A stretch of 64,000 nt of DNA from Mycolicibacterium crocinum (GCF_022370635.2 NZ_CP092362.2:5518001-5582000), one strand, 5' to 3'. Shown: positions 44,085 to 53,350, counted from the stretch's first letter. Numbers and translations are program-made. Notes: generated from the letters alone by a model not told the origin.

Positions 44085-44898
44085 CCGACTGGCCCTTGCC
44101 GTTCGACGTCGCCTTTGCGGGGCCTGCGTCGGCCTTGCGAGCCGCATTCGGCCGCTTCGCGGGACGCGAGGCGGCGGTCTTGGGGGCTGAGGCAACGGCT
44201 TGCGAACGGCGACTCTGGGCCACACCGGCGGGCGGCGCCGACGGCTTCGCAGCGGCTGCGGCGGCCGGTTCGGGGGCTGGTGGGTCCTGGATCTGCAGCG
44301 CCTTCGCGATCGAGGGTGCCAGCGACAGCAGGTAGCCGAGAGGACCCGGGTTGAGCAGGCCGAAGGCGAGGTTCGCGAGCGGAAAGGAGCAGCAGTTGAA
44401 GGTGGTGTTGAGATAGACGGCCGGTGCGTCGATGAATGCCTGCAGCACGGTCTGCGGGGTCGACGGGTACTTGGCCGTGTCGGCAACCAATTGGAGGATC
44501 ATCACGCCGGGAGCGATGAATGGCCCGATGAAGCTGAGCGGCGCCATCAGACCCAGGGTGACGATCACGCCGGCCACCGCCTTGACGTGGTCGCTGATCG
44601 TCTGGACGACCTTCAGGGGGGTGCCGCCGTCCTGCCCGACAAGCCAATGCGAATAGGTGGTGAAGTTCTTCACCACCTGGGTCAGGATCGGCGCCGGCGG
44701 ATAGTTGACGACAGACGATGCCAAGTTGGCCAGGTCCTGCTGGAGGTTGGTCTGCAGCTCCTGCCACGCTCCGGCGAGGACGACGGGGGCGGTGTGCGTC
44801 GACGGCAGCGGTGGCGCGGGCTGCGGTGCCAGGGTAATGCTGGCGGCGGCGGTCACACAGACCCCGGCGGCGAGCATGGAGCGAACGCTCAATTGCAC
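44056..44898 (-). CDS. Secreted/membrane mycobacterial protein of unknown function
   Basis: 280 residues from ATG 44898 (MQLSVRSMLAAGVCVTAAASITLAPQPAPPLP), a signal-peptide pattern shared by many mycobacterial hypothetical proteins. The middle contains hydrophobic stretches (AVAGVIVTLGLMAPLSFIGPFIAPGVMILQL and FNCCSFPLANLAFGLLNPGPLGYLLSL). The C-terminal 75 residues are a low-complexity Ala/Pro/Lys/Arg tail. I do not know its function. It is divergent from leuA, with the leuA leader region between. Confidence 0.8.
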   Translation of the reverse strand: MQLSVRSMLAAGVCVTAAASITLAPQPAPPLPSTHTAPVVLAGAWQELQTNLQQDLANLASSVVNYPPAPILTQVVKNFTTYSHWLVGQDGGTPLKVVQTISDHVKAVAGVIVTLGLMAPLSFIGPFIAPGVMILQLVADTAKYPSTPQTVLQAFIDAPAVYLNTTFNCCSFPLANLAFGLLNPGPLGYLLSLAPSIAKALQIQDPPAPEPAAAAAAKPSAPPAGVAQSRRSQAVASAPKTAASRPAKRPNAARKADAGPAKATSNGKGQSARPGNRETR

Positions 44899-45016
44899 GA
44901 ATGACCCCCGATCACGGCTTGCGGCGTGGTCAATTTACCCTGGCAGCGAACCCTTGGGTCCCGTATTGAACTGGAGACTTTGGCCTGGTTGGACAACCGG
45001 AGTACAGTACGGACTT

Positions 45017-45058
45017 GTGCAGCGGGTGCTCCTTCTCGGACGCCGCGACGGGGTCTGA
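45017..45058 (+). CDS. leuA leader peptide with Leu codons
   Basis: GTG 45017 opens a 13-codon frame VQRVLLLGRRDGV with three consecutive Leu codons (CTC CTT CTC), ending TGA at 45056-45058, 76 bases before leuA. Actinobacterial leuA genes are known to carry such leader peptides for attenuation. The stop lies inside the nested hairpin that follows, so ribosome position can affect folding. Confidence 0.7.
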   Translation: MQRVLLLGRRDGV

Positions 45059-45081
45059 TCCAGACTGGCTTCCCGTCGCGG
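45043..45081 (+). terminator. Attenuator hairpin in leuA leader
   Basis: CCGCGACGGG (45043-45052) pairs with CCCGTCGCGG (45072-45081). A nested stem GTCTG/CAGAC (45053-45057 with 45061-45065) closes on a 3-base loop overlapping the leader stop codon. Ribosome stalling at the Leu codons would cover the left arm and change the fold; details are inferred. Confidence 0.65.
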
Positions 45082-45134
45082 GTATTCGCGATGCGCCGGT
45101 CTGAAGTCCAATCCAAGACATCCCGGAGCCAATC

Positions 45135-46964
45135 GTGACCACCAATTCTTTCGACTCTGTCGACGCCTATGTATCTGCCCGCACCATCACCACCCCCGTC
45201 GGTCCGCCTCGCGACGGCCAGCCCACGTGGAACACCCAGCGCAGTTCCTCGATGCCGGTCAACCGGTACCGCTCGTTCGCCGAGGAAGTGGAACCGGTCA
45301 CCTTGGCCGACCGCACCTGGCCCGACAAGGTCATCGAACACGCACCGCTGTGGTGTGCGGTCGACTTGCGCGACGGTAACCAGGCCCTGATCGATCCGAT
45401 GAGCCCGGCCCGCAAGCGGCGCATGTTCGAGCTGCTGGTCAACATGGGCTACAAGGAGATCGAGGTCGGCTTCCCGTCGGCCAGCCAGACCGACTTCGAC
45501 TTCGTCCGCGAGATCATCGAGCAGGGCGCCATCCCCGACGACGTCACCATCCAGGTGCTGACGCAGTGTCGCCCCGAGCTGATCACCCGCACGTTCGAGG
45601 CCTGTGCCGGAGCGCCCCGCGCGATCGTGCACTTCTACAACTCGACGTCGATCCTGCAGCGCCGCGTCGTGTTCCGCGCCGACCGTGAGGCCGTCAAGAA
45701 GATCGCCACCGACGGCGCCCGGCTGTGCGTGGCGGAGGCGGCGAAGTACCCGGACACCCAGTGGCGGTTTGAGTACTCCCCCGAGTCCTACACCGGCACC
45801 GAGCTGGAGTACGCCGTCGACGTCTGCAACGCCGTCGCCGAGATCGTGCAGCCGACGCCGGACGTGCCGCTGATCGTGAACCTGCCCGCGACCGTGGAGA
45901 TGGCCACCCCGAACGTCTATGCCGATTCGATCGAGTGGATGAATCGTCATCTGACGCCGCGGGATTCGATCATCTTGAGCCTGCATCCGCACAACGACCG
46001 CGGAACCGCGGTTGCCGCAGCCGAATTGGGCTATCAGGCAGGTGCGGACCGCATCGAGGGCTGCCTGTTCGGCAACGGTGAACGCACCGGCAACGTCTGC
46101 CTGGTGACGCTGGGCCTGAATCTGTTCTCCCGCGGGGTGGATCCGCAGATCGATTTCTCGAACATCGACGAGATCCGCCGTACCGTCGAGTACTGCAATC
46201 AGCTGCCGGTACACGAGCGCCACCCCTACGGCGGCGACCTGGTGTACACCGCCTTCTCCGGCAGTCACCAGGACGCCATCAACAAGGGTCTGGACGCGAT
46301 GAAAGTCGCTGCCGACGAGGCGGATTCGGACGTCGACGACATCCTGTGGCAGGTGCCGTATCTGCCGATCGACCCCAAGGACGTCGGCCGCACCTACGAG
46401 GCCGTCATCCGGGTCAACTCGCAGTCCGGCAAGGGCGGCGTGGCCTACATCATGAAAGCCGATCACGGACTGGTGTTGCCGCGCCGGCTGCAGATCGAGT
46501 TCTCCCAAGCCATCCAGGCGATCACCGACGGTGAGGGCGGCGAGGTGTCGCCCAAGGAGATGTGGGACGCGTTCGCCGACGAATACCTCTCTCCGATCAA
46601 GCCTTTGGAGCGCATCCGCCAGAAGGTCGTGGGCGCCGAGGTCGACGGCGGCACCGACGTCATCGAGGCCGTCGTGAAGATCGACGGGGTCGAGACCGAG
46701 ATCACCGGCCAGGGCAACGGTCCGCTGGCCGCGTTCGTCGACGCCCTGGGAACCGTCGGGTTCGACGTCAGCGTGCTGGACTACTCCGAGCACGCGATGT
46801 CCGCCGGCGAAGAGGCGGCCGCAGCGGCCTACGTCGAGGCGTCCATCGGTGGGCGCACGGTGTGGGGCGTCGGCATCGCGACGTCGATCACCACCGCGTC
46901 GCTGCGGGCGGTGGTGTCTGCCGTGAACCGCGCAGCACGCATCGGTGCTATCCCTACGACGTAG
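45135..46964 (+). CDS. leuA: 2-isopropylmalate synthase
   Basis: 609 residues from GTG 45135. HMGL-like catalytic domain (LWCAVDLRDGNQALIDPMSPARKRRMFELLVNMGYKEIEVGFPSASQTDFDFVR; metal-binding HPHNDRGTAVAAAELGYQAGADRIEGCLFGNGERTGN) and a C-terminal LeuA regulatory domain for leucine feedback (residues about 490-609). It condenses acetyl-CoA with 2-oxoisovalerate, the first committed step to leucine. Regulation by the leader attenuator upstream is likely. Confidence 0.98.
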   Translation: MTTNSFDSVDAYVSARTITTPVGPPRDGQPTWNTQRSSSMPVNRYRSFAEEVEPVTLADRTWPDKVIEHAPLWCAVDLRDGNQALIDPMSPARKRRMFELLVNMGYKEIEVGFPSASQTDFDFVREIIEQGAIPDDVTIQVLTQCRPELITRTFEACAGAPRAIVHFYNSTSILQRRVVFRADREAVKKIATDGARLCVAEAAKYPDTQWRFEYSPESYTGTELEYAVDVCNAVAEIVQPTPDVPLIVNLPATVEMATPNVYADSIEWMNRHLTPRDSIILSLHPHNDRGTAVAAAELGYQAGADRIEGCLFGNGERTGNVCLVTLGLNLFSRGVDPQIDFSNIDEIRRTVEYCNQLPVHERHPYGGDLVYTAFSGSHQDAINKGLDAMKVAADEADSDVDDILWQVPYLPIDPKDVGRTYEAVIRVNSQSGKGGVAYIMKADHGLVLPRRLQIEFSQAIQAITDGEGGEVSPKEMWDAFADEYLSPIKPLERIRQKVVGAEVDGGTDVIEAVVKIDGVETEITGQGNGPLAAFVDALGTVGFDVSVLDYSEHAMSAGEEAAAAAYVEASIGGRTVWGVGIATSITTASLRAVVSAVNRAARIGAIPTT

Positions 46965-47532
46965 GCGGAAAGACAGCTGCCAGCAGTCGATCGATCAGCC
47001 CGGCGGGTTCGTGCCCGTCGGGCTGATCGATTGTGAGGTTGCTGAACGTCAGGCCGTTGAGCAGCCGGGCCAATTCGTCGATCTGCTCGGGTGCGGCGTC
47101 GATCCCCGCTGAGGCGAGGATCATGCCGGCCACGTTCATGGCGGCATGCTGCAATTCGTAGATGAACGGCCGCAATTCGGGCCTGCGGGTCGCCTCGATG
47201 AACAGCTCGAATCGCGCCAGGTGCCGTCGCCGCGCGGGTTCGTCGGGATCGGCCACCATCCGCGTCAACAACGCCGCCACACCGGCGCGGTTCATCGGCG
47301 ACGGCAGCGCCGACTTCAGCACCTCGACGTGCCGCCAATGCAGGTCGACGACGTGCGCCGCGGTCGCCTCCAGAAGTGCCAGACGGGTTCGGAAATAGTT
47401 CGACGTGGTTCCGGCCGGCAGGCCGGCACGGTCGTCGACCTGGCGGTGCGTGAGGCCGCCGATCCCGACGTCGACGATGATGTCGATCGCGGCGTCGAGG
47501 ATGGCGGTGCGGCGCTCGGGGTTGGGGGGCAT
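46954..47532 (-). CDS. TetR-family transcriptional regulator
   Basis: 192 residues from ATG 47532. N-terminal helix-turn-helix ILDAAIDIIVDVGIGGLTHRQVDDRAGLPAGTTSNYFRTRLALLEATAAHVV; C-terminal TetR_C-type helical domain. The 3' end overlaps leuA by 11 bases and carries the hairpin described at 46990-47031. Target is not evident; neighbours are leuA and a small secreted protein. Confidence 0.92.
   Translation of the reverse strand: MPPNPERRTAILDAAIDIIVDVGIGGLTHRQVDDRAGLPAGTTSNYFRTRLALLEATAAHVVDLHWRHVEVLKSALPSPMNRAGVAALLTRMVADPDEPARRRHLARFELFIEATRRPELRPFIYELQHAAMNVAGMILASAGIDAAPEQIDELARLLNGLTFSNLTIDQPDGHEPAGLIDRLLAAVFPPTS
46990..47031 (+). terminator. leuA terminator hairpin embedded in convergent tetR
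   Basis: ATCGATCAGCCCG (46990-47002) pairs with CGGGCTGATCGAT (47019-47031); the stem continues inward by five pairs including one G-U (47003-47007 with 47014-47018) to a 6-base loop. It starts 25 bases after the leuA stop and lies in the 3' coding part of the convergent TetR gene. No T tract. Confidence 0.65.
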
Positions 47533-47558
47533 CTCGAGATGCCAGCGTAGCCGCCCAC

Positions 47559-47768
47559 TCAGGGCACGGCGGGCATCATCGTCGTCGTGACCGCACCCGA
47601 GACCTCTGCCGGCGACGGTGGGGTGGGCGTCGGGAATTTGGATTCCTGCCCGGAATCGGCTGTCGCACGGGTGGTTGCCGAGCCGGCGGCGCCGTCGGTG
47701 ACCGCGAAGAGCGCCAGCATCGCGATTGCCGCCGCACCGACTGCGGCCGTGATTGCTTTCTTGTTCAT
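47559..47768 (-). CDS. Small secreted protein
   Basis: 69 residues from ATG 47768. A signal peptide covers about residues 1-29 (MNKKAITAAVGAAAIAMLALFAVTDGAAG); the mature peptide is short, Thr/Ser/Pro-rich (FPTPTPPSPAEVSG) with no cysteines. A candidate AGGAGG-like ribosome site (CCTCCT on plus at 47774-47779) sits just upstream. Function unknown; real by signal sequence and RBS. Confidence 0.65.
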   Translation of the reverse strand: MNKKAITAAVGAAAIAMLALFAVTDGAAGSATTRATADSGQESKFPTPTPPSPAEVSGAVTTTMMPAVP

Positions 47769-47888
47769 TTCCAGCCTCCTGCCAACATTGCTGTCAGTCG
47801 ACCCAACTCGACGCTACGCCAACATATTTCGGCTCAGCACAAGCCTCAGGGGGTTGGCGACAGATACACAGGATCCTGCGAGGGTTTG

Positions 47889-50204
47889 CTAGTGCCGGGC
47901 TTCGGCCGCCACCAGCGCGGAGATCTCGTCGGCGGCCACCGGCATGGAGAAGTAGTAGCCCTGCCCGATGTCACAGCCGTGCTCGCGCAGCCAGTCGGCG
48001 GTCTCGGCGTCCTCGACTCCCTCGGCGACGACCGTGATCCCGAGGTTGTGGGTCATCTCGATCACGGGACTGATGACGGCCGCTGCCCTGGCGTCGGTGG
48101 CCACCGAGGCGATGAAATGCCGATCGAATTTCACTTCGTCGATCGGCAGGTCGCGCAGATAGCTCAAAGCCGAGTAGCCGCTGCCGAAGTCGTCGATCGC
48201 GATCCGGACGCCGTCGTCGCGTAGCTGCTGCAGCACACCGGTCACCCGGCCGACCTCGTCGAGCACCAGGTCTTCGGTGATCTCGATGGTCAGCAGACCC
48301 GGGGCCAGATTCCGCTCCTGCAGTACACGGCGCACCGTGTCGGGTAGCTGCGCATCCCGCAGCAACGGGGCGAACAAATTCACCGCGACAGGGACTTTCA
48401 AGCCCATCGCGTCCCATCGCGCACAGTCGTCGAGGACCTTCCGAAAGACCAGATCGGTGACCGGCCGCATCAACCCGTGCCGCAGTATCAGCGGCATGAA
48501 TGCCCCCGGCCGAAGCATTTTCAGCCGCGGATGGGGCCACCGCAACAGCGCTTCGACACCCGCGATCCGTCCGGTGGTCAGGTCCAGCTTGGGCTGATAC
48601 ACCATCTCCAAGCCGCCGCGGTCGATGGTGCGCCGCAGTTCCCCGAGCAGCCGCACCTGCTCCGCACCGGTTTCGGCCGATCGAGCCTCGCCGTCGCGTG
48701 CCAGCTCCGCGACGTCCGGATCGAGCAGCATCATGTCGGGGCTGAAGGTGTGCACCGTCGAGCTGCGCGAACGCTTCGCGAAGTACATCGCGGTGTCGGC
48801 GCGCTTCACCAGCTCCTCGGCCGTCATGTCGTTGTCCGCCAACGACGTTGCCGCCATGCCGGCGCTGGGACGTATCAGCACCTCGTGCCCGTCGATGAGG
48901 AAAGGGGTGTCGAACGCTGCGATCACACGCTCGCACACCAGGTGTGCCTCGTCGACGTCTCCCTCGAGCAGCAGTGCGAATTCGTCACCGCCGAGCCGCG
49001 CCACGGTGTCGCCCGCCCGTACGCAGCCGGCGATGCGTTCTCCCACGTGAATCAACAGGCTGTCGGCGGCCGGATGCCCCATGCTGTCGTTGATCAGCTT
49101 GAAGTCGTCGAGATCGAGCGACAACACGGCGACGGAACGATTGTCACGGCCGCGCAGGGCCATCGCGTGCGCCAGCCGATCCTGGAAGAGAGTTCGGTTG
49201 GCCAGTCCGGTCAGCGGATCGCGCAACGCCTGATCGGCTGCGGCCGTGAGCAATCGGCGATTCTCCCAGCCCGAGACCACCTGCCGGACGCAGATGAGTG
49301 TCATCAGGATGGGAACGAGAATGCGCAGGAGGCCGGTCATGACGATCGCCGGTGCGATGGTGCCGGCAATCAGAAGCGGTACATAGGGCAGCCATAGCGC
49401 GATCGACGATCGTGGCGCGGGCGTCGGCGGTACGGGAGGGCGCGGCCGTCTGCTCAACAGTGCGGCCGCACCGAAGCACGACATCCCCAGCGCCCAACCG
49501 ATACTCGTGACATGCCCGGGGTGATAGCTGTTGGAGCCTTGCAGGAAGGCGAACGTGATCCCGGAGAAGGCCATCAGCGTGACGCCGCCCATGAACAGCC
49601 ACATCACCACGCTGTTGCTGGCACCGGCACGAACGACGTACACCATCGCCCCGACGTAGACCAACAGAATGAACAAGGGATACAGCAGCGCGCGCCCTTG
49701 CATGACGCTGTCCACTCCCGTGGCTCGATATACGTTGCCCAACACCACAACCCACAACACAAGGAACAACGACGTGGCGACGATCAACGCGTCGAAGAGC
49801 ATCCGACTGCGCGAGCCCTGCGTCGGTTCGGCCGGGAATTGCAGGAAAGCAACCGGCGCCAGCACGACGAAGATCAGGTAGAGAAAGTCCGCAGGCGACG
49901 GGAACAAGCTGCGTTCCATGACCAGGGTCAGGAACGCGCGCGTCAGCTCCCCCACCGTCCACGCCGACAGGGCGACGGCCATGGTGGTCCAGGCGGTGCG
50001 GTTCCGGCCGTGGGCGGCACGGGCCGCGATGACCGAGCACACCGCCGCGTAGGCACCGAAGGCGGCGAAGGCCACCCCGTCGAGGATGCGAATGGTGTTG
50101 TCGCCGCCCCAGCCGAATGCGAACACCAGGGCTAGGAGTAGACAGCTGACTGCGGAGGCGCCGATCAGGACGGCGGATTGCAGCAGGACCTTTCGATCGT
50201 CCAC
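47889..50204 (-). CDS. Membrane diguanylate cyclase/phosphodiesterase (GGDEF-EAL)
   Basis: 771 residues from ATG 50204. About eight to ten N-terminal membrane helices (residues 1-310) form a sensor or anchor. GGDEF domain: GGDEF at 405-409 intact, preceded by an intact inhibitory-site RxxD (R396-D399, five residues before GG). EAL domain: EALLRW at 551, VAVNL, TIEITED, IDDFGSGYSAL, VKFDRHFI, VAEGVED and GQGYYFSMP all present. Both synthesis and breakdown of c-di-GMP are predicted. Bifunctional proteins of this type are known in mycobacteria. Confidence 0.93.
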   Translation of the reverse strand: MDDRKVLLQSAVLIGASAVSCLLLALVFAFGWGGDNTIRILDGVAFAAFGAYAAVCSVIAARAAHGRNRTAWTTMAVALSAWTVGELTRAFLTLVMERSLFPSPADFLYLIFVVLAPVAFLQFPAEPTQGSRSRMLFDALIVATSLFLVLWVVVLGNVYRATGVDSVMQGRALLYPLFILLVYVGAMVYVVRAGASNSVVMWLFMGGVTLMAFSGITFAFLQGSNSYHPGHVTSIGWALGMSCFGAAALLSRRPRPPVPPTPAPRSSIALWLPYVPLLIAGTIAPAIVMTGLLRILVPILMTLICVRQVVSGWENRRLLTAAADQALRDPLTGLANRTLFQDRLAHAMALRGRDNRSVAVLSLDLDDFKLINDSMGHPAADSLLIHVGERIAGCVRAGDTVARLGGDEFALLLEGDVDEAHLVCERVIAAFDTPFLIDGHEVLIRPSAGMAATSLADNDMTAEELVKRADTAMYFAKRSRSSTVHTFSPDMMLLDPDVAELARDGEARSAETGAEQVRLLGELRRTIDRGGLEMVYQPKLDLTTGRIAGVEALLRWPHPRLKMLRPGAFMPLILRHGLMRPVTDLVFRKVLDDCARWDAMGLKVPVAVNLFAPLLRDAQLPDTVRRVLQERNLAPGLLTIEITEDLVLDEVGRVTGVLQQLRDDGVRIAIDDFGSGYSALSYLRDLPIDEVKFDRHFIASVATDARAAAVISPVIEMTHNLGITVVAEGVEDAETADWLREHGCDIGQGYYFSMPVAADEISALVAAEARH

Positions 50205-50245
50205 CGCAGCATCACCCCGGTGGACGATGGTAACGGTGCGGCACG

Positions 50246-51235
50246 TCAGAAGAGGGCGAACTGCTGGCCCTGGTTGACCGAAGGTTCGAACTGATCGATA
50301 CCGGTGCCGTTGGCCACCGAATCGACCGAGTCCATGAACTGGCGGTCGGAGACCACCGGTACGCCGAGTTCTCGGGCGAGATAACCCTTGCCCTGTTCGG
50401 GGGTGCGCTCATTGCAGATGACCAGCGAGGTCTCCGGGTCGACAGCGTCGGCGTAGGCCAGGCCCGCGTGAATGATGCGCTCCACCAGTTCTTCGTGGGT
50501 GCGATCCACCTCGGCCGACAACGCCACTCGCATGCCCTGGACGAGCGGACCGCCGCGCCGGTAGGGCCCGGGATTCAGGTAGGGGCACGGCATCCGCGAT
50601 GCCAGCATCTTCAACGGGCGCAGTTCGTCGTGGGTGACCCGGCCGTTGGGCCAGCGCCGCCGCGTCACTGGACGCACCGGCAGCCACACCTCGCGCTCAC
50701 GGGCCCGCTGCAAAGCGGGGCTCAGCACCCGGGACAGCACCAGGGCGTCGTCGAAGGCGTCATGAGCGCGGGTCTGCGGCACCTCCCAGTGCCGGGCCAG
50801 CGTCTCCAGCCTGAGGTTGTCCAGGCCGAGGTCGAGGCGGCGGGCCAACTCGACGGTGCACATGACGGTGTCGACGGGCAGCGCGGTCTGGGCCAGCTCG
50901 GCCTCGCAGGACAGAAACGCGTAGTCGAATGCCACGTTGTGGGCGACGAGCGTGCGGCCGTGCAGCAAATCGATGACATCGGGGGCGATGTCGGCGAACG
51001 TCGGCTGGTCCTCCAGCATCTCGGCGGTGAGGCCGTGGATATGGGTGGGGCCGGGATCGACACCGGGATTGAGCAGACTGACCACGGAGTGTTCGACACG
51101 GCCTTCGGGGTCGAGCGCCAGCGCGGCCAGGCTGATGATGCGGGCGTGGCCCGGACGAAAACCCGTGGTCTCGACGTCGACCACGACCCAGCCGTCCCCC
51201 GGCTCGCGGGCTGGTCGACCCCAGGTGTGGCTCAC
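50246..51235 (-). CDS. DEDDh 3'-5' exonuclease with BRCT-like domain (DnaQ-like)
   Basis: 329 residues from ATG 51235. ExoI VVVDVETTGF (DEx), ExoII LVAHNVAFDYAFL, ExoIII AHDAFDDALVLSRVL give the D-E-D-D-h set for two-metal catalysis (residues 18-170). A linker follows, then a C-terminal BRCT-like domain from about 230 (LVQGMRVALSAEVDRTHEELVERIIHAGLAYADAVDPETSLVICN). It matches Rv3711c. It is probably an auxiliary proofreading or repair exonuclease. Confidence 0.92.
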   Translation of the reverse strand: MSHTWGRPAREPGDGWVVVDVETTGFRPGHARIISLAALALDPEGRVEHSVVSLLNPGVDPGPTHIHGLTAEMLEDQPTFADIAPDVIDLLHGRTLVAHNVAFDYAFLSCEAELAQTALPVDTVMCTVELARRLDLGLDNLRLETLARHWEVPQTRAHDAFDDALVLSRVLSPALQRAREREVWLPVRPVTRRRWPNGRVTHDELRPLKMLASRMPCPYLNPGPYRRGGPLVQGMRVALSAEVDRTHEELVERIIHAGLAYADAVDPETSLVICNERTPEQGKGYLARELGVPVVSDRQFMDSVDSVANGTGIDQFEPSVNQGQQFALF

Positions 51236-51324
51236 ACAGTCAGGATGGCACGCAGGTCCGACAGTCCCCGGGACATCGAATCCGTGTCGGCCTGCCCGTC
51301 ATATGGCGCATAAACTGCGTTCCG

Positions 51325-52566
51325 ATGCCCAGGCCGACCATGACACTGCGAGGGCGTGCCGCGCTGGCCGCCGGGTCCGCCGCGCGCTGGGCTTCCCGGG
51401 CGACCGGACGCGGCGCAGGCGCCATGATCGGCGGCCTCGTGGCCATGACATTGGACCGCTCGATCCTGCGGCAACTCGGCGTCGGCCGACGCACCGTCGT
51501 CGTGACCGGCACAAACGGCAAGTCCACCACCACGAGGATGACGGCCGCGGCGCTCGCGACGCTGGGCCCGGTCGCCACCAACGCCGAGGGCGCGAACATG
51601 GACGCCGGCTTGGTGGCCGCGCTGGCAGGTTCGCGTGAGGCATCGCTGGCCGCCCTCGAGGTCGACGAGATGCATGTGCCGCATGTGGCCGACGCCGTGG
51701 ACCCGTCGGTGATCGTGTTGCTGAATCTGTCGCGCGATCAGCTCGACCGGGTAGGTGAGATCAACCACATCGAGCGCACGCTGCGCGCGGGGCTGGCTCG
51801 TCACCCCGATGCGATCGTGATCGCCAATTGCGACGACGTCTTGATGACGTCGGCCGCCTACGACTGTCCCCGGGTGGTGTGGGTGGCCGCCGGGGGCGGC
51901 TGGGCCAACGACTCGGTCAGCTGCCCGCGCAGCGGCGAGGTGATCGTCCGCGACGGCGTGGACTGGTACTCGACGGGCACCGATTTCAAACGGCCGAGCC
52001 CGCAGTGGTGGTTCGACGACGCGAAGCTGTACGGCCCCGACGGGCTGGAGCTGCCGATGCGGCTCTCGCTGCCGGGAACGGTCAACCGTGGCAACGCCAC
52101 CCAGGCGGTCGCGGCCGCGGTGGCGTTGGGTGCCGACCCGGCCGCGGCGGTGGCCGCGGTCTCCGGAGTGGACGAGGTCGCCGGTCGCTACCAGACCGTG
52201 CCGATGGGCGAGCACACCGCACGCATTCTGCTGGCCAAGAATCCGGCCGGATGGCAGGAGGCGCTGTCGATGGTGGACCGCAGTGCCGACGGCGTGGTGA
52301 TCGCGGTCAACGGTCAGGTGCCCGACGGTGAAGACCTGTCGTGGTTGTGGGACGTCAACTTCGAGCATTTCGAGGGCGTGCCCGTCGTCGCCGCCGGCGA
52401 GCGGGGAACCGACCTGGCGGTGCGGCTCGGCTACGCCGGGGTGACGCACACGCTGGTGCACAACACGATTGACGCGATCGCCTCGTGCCCGAAGGGGCAC
52501 GTCGAAGTGGTCGCGAACTACACGGCGTTCTTGCAATTGACGCGGACTCTGGGACGGATGCGATGA
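51325..52566 (+). CDS. murT: Lipid II isoglutaminyl synthase, ligase subunit MurT
   Basis: 413 residues from ATG 51325; TAAACT lies 8 bases before. Mur ligase P-loop VTGTNGKSTTTRM (60-72), central EVDEMHVPHV and NLSRDQLDRVGEI, and a DUF1727 C-terminal domain (RILLAKNPAGWQEAL, WLWDVNFEHF). Of the zinc-ribbon cysteines usual in MurT I see C at IANC, YDC and SCPRSG, where a second Cys of the last pair is Ser. With GatD it amidates the glutamate of lipid II in the cytoplasm. Confidence 0.95.
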   Translation: MPRPTMTLRGRAALAAGSAARWASRATGRGAGAMIGGLVAMTLDRSILRQLGVGRRTVVVTGTNGKSTTTRMTAAALATLGPVATNAEGANMDAGLVAALAGSREASLAALEVDEMHVPHVADAVDPSVIVLLNLSRDQLDRVGEINHIERTLRAGLARHPDAIVIANCDDVLMTSAAYDCPRVVWVAAGGGWANDSVSCPRSGEVIVRDGVDWYSTGTDFKRPSPQWWFDDAKLYGPDGLELPMRLSLPGTVNRGNATQAVAAAVALGADPAAAVAAVSGVDEVAGRYQTVPMGEHTARILLAKNPAGWQEALSMVDRSADGVVIAVNGQVPDGEDLSWLWDVNFEHFEGVPVVAAGERGTDLAVRLGYAGVTHTLVHNTIDAIASCPKGHVEVVANYTAFLQLTRTLGRMR

Positions 52567-53273
52567 GCACCGTACGGATCGGGCTGGTACTGCCCGACGT
52601 GATGGGCACCTACGGTGACGGCGGCAACGCCGTCGTGCTGCGAAAGCGGTTGCAGCTACGCGGGATTCCGGCTGAAATCGTCGAGATCACACTGGCTGAA
52701 CCAGTGCCCGATTCGCTGGACCTCTACACCTTGGGCGGGGCTGAGGACTACGCGCAGCGGCTGGCCACCAAACACCTTCTGACACATCAGGGTTTGCAGC
52801 GGGCGGCGGGCCGTGGCGCACCTGTGCTGGCAATCTGTGCCGCGATCCAGGTGCTTGGTCACTGGTATGAGACCTCGGCCGGTGAGCGCGTCGAAGGCGT
52901 GGGGCTGCTGGATGTGACGACATCGCCACAGGCGAAGCGCACCATCGGTGAGGTGGTGTCCACTCCGCTTCTGGACGGCCTGACGCAGCCACTGACAGGC
53001 TTCGAAAACCACCGCGGCGGAACAGTTTTGGGGCCCGACGCGCGGCCCTTGGCGGCGATCGTCAAGGGTGCGGGAAACCGCGATGGCGACGGCTACGACG
53101 GGGCGGTGCAGGGCAGCGTGGTCGCCACCTATATGCACGGTCCGTGCCTGGCGCGCAATCCCGAGCTGGCCGATCTGCTGCTGTCGCGCGTCGTCGGCCC
53201 GCTGCAGCCGCTGGAGCTGCCCGAGGTCGACGAGCTGCGCCGCGAGCGACTCGCCGCCCCGCGCCGCGTGTAG
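52563..53273 (+). CDS. gatD: Lipid II isoglutaminyl synthase, glutaminase subunit GatD
   Basis: 236 residues from ATG 52563, overlapping murT by 4 bases. CobB/CobQ-like class I glutaminase: IGLVLPDVMGTYGDGGNAVVL, catalytic Cys92 in VLAICAAIQVLG, and His in TYMHGPCLARNPELAD. It releases ammonia from glutamine for MurT. The partner overlap fits a 1:1 complex. Confidence 0.96.
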   Translation: MSTVRIGLVLPDVMGTYGDGGNAVVLRKRLQLRGIPAEIVEITLAEPVPDSLDLYTLGGAEDYAQRLATKHLLTHQGLQRAAGRGAPVLAICAAIQVLGHWYETSAGERVEGVGLLDVTTSPQAKRTIGEVVSTPLLDGLTQPLTGFENHRGGTVLGPDARPLAAIVKGAGNRDGDGYDGAVQGSVVATYMHGPCLARNPELADLLLSRVVGPLQPLELPEVDELRRERLAAPRRV

Positions 53274-53287
53274 CGCACCCCCGTCTT

Positions 53288-53350
53288 CGCCCAAACCGAC
53301 ATTACGCAGCGAAAGTACGAGTAGTTCGCGGCATTTCGTCGATCTCGGCG
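53288..53350 (+). repeat. 63-bp dispersed repeat, copy A
   Basis: Starts 15 bases after the gatD stop. About 84% identical, without gaps, to each of copies B (56855-56917) and C (33028-33090). As transcript it can pair GCGAA with TTCGC around AGTACGAGTAG. It contains the stop and last 14 codons of the DUF559-type gene on the minus strand. Confidence 0.8.

Noticed and set aside
44889..46793. 634-codon minus-strand open frame
   Set aside because: Shadow of leuA, which is a certain gene; composition lacks any recognisable domain.
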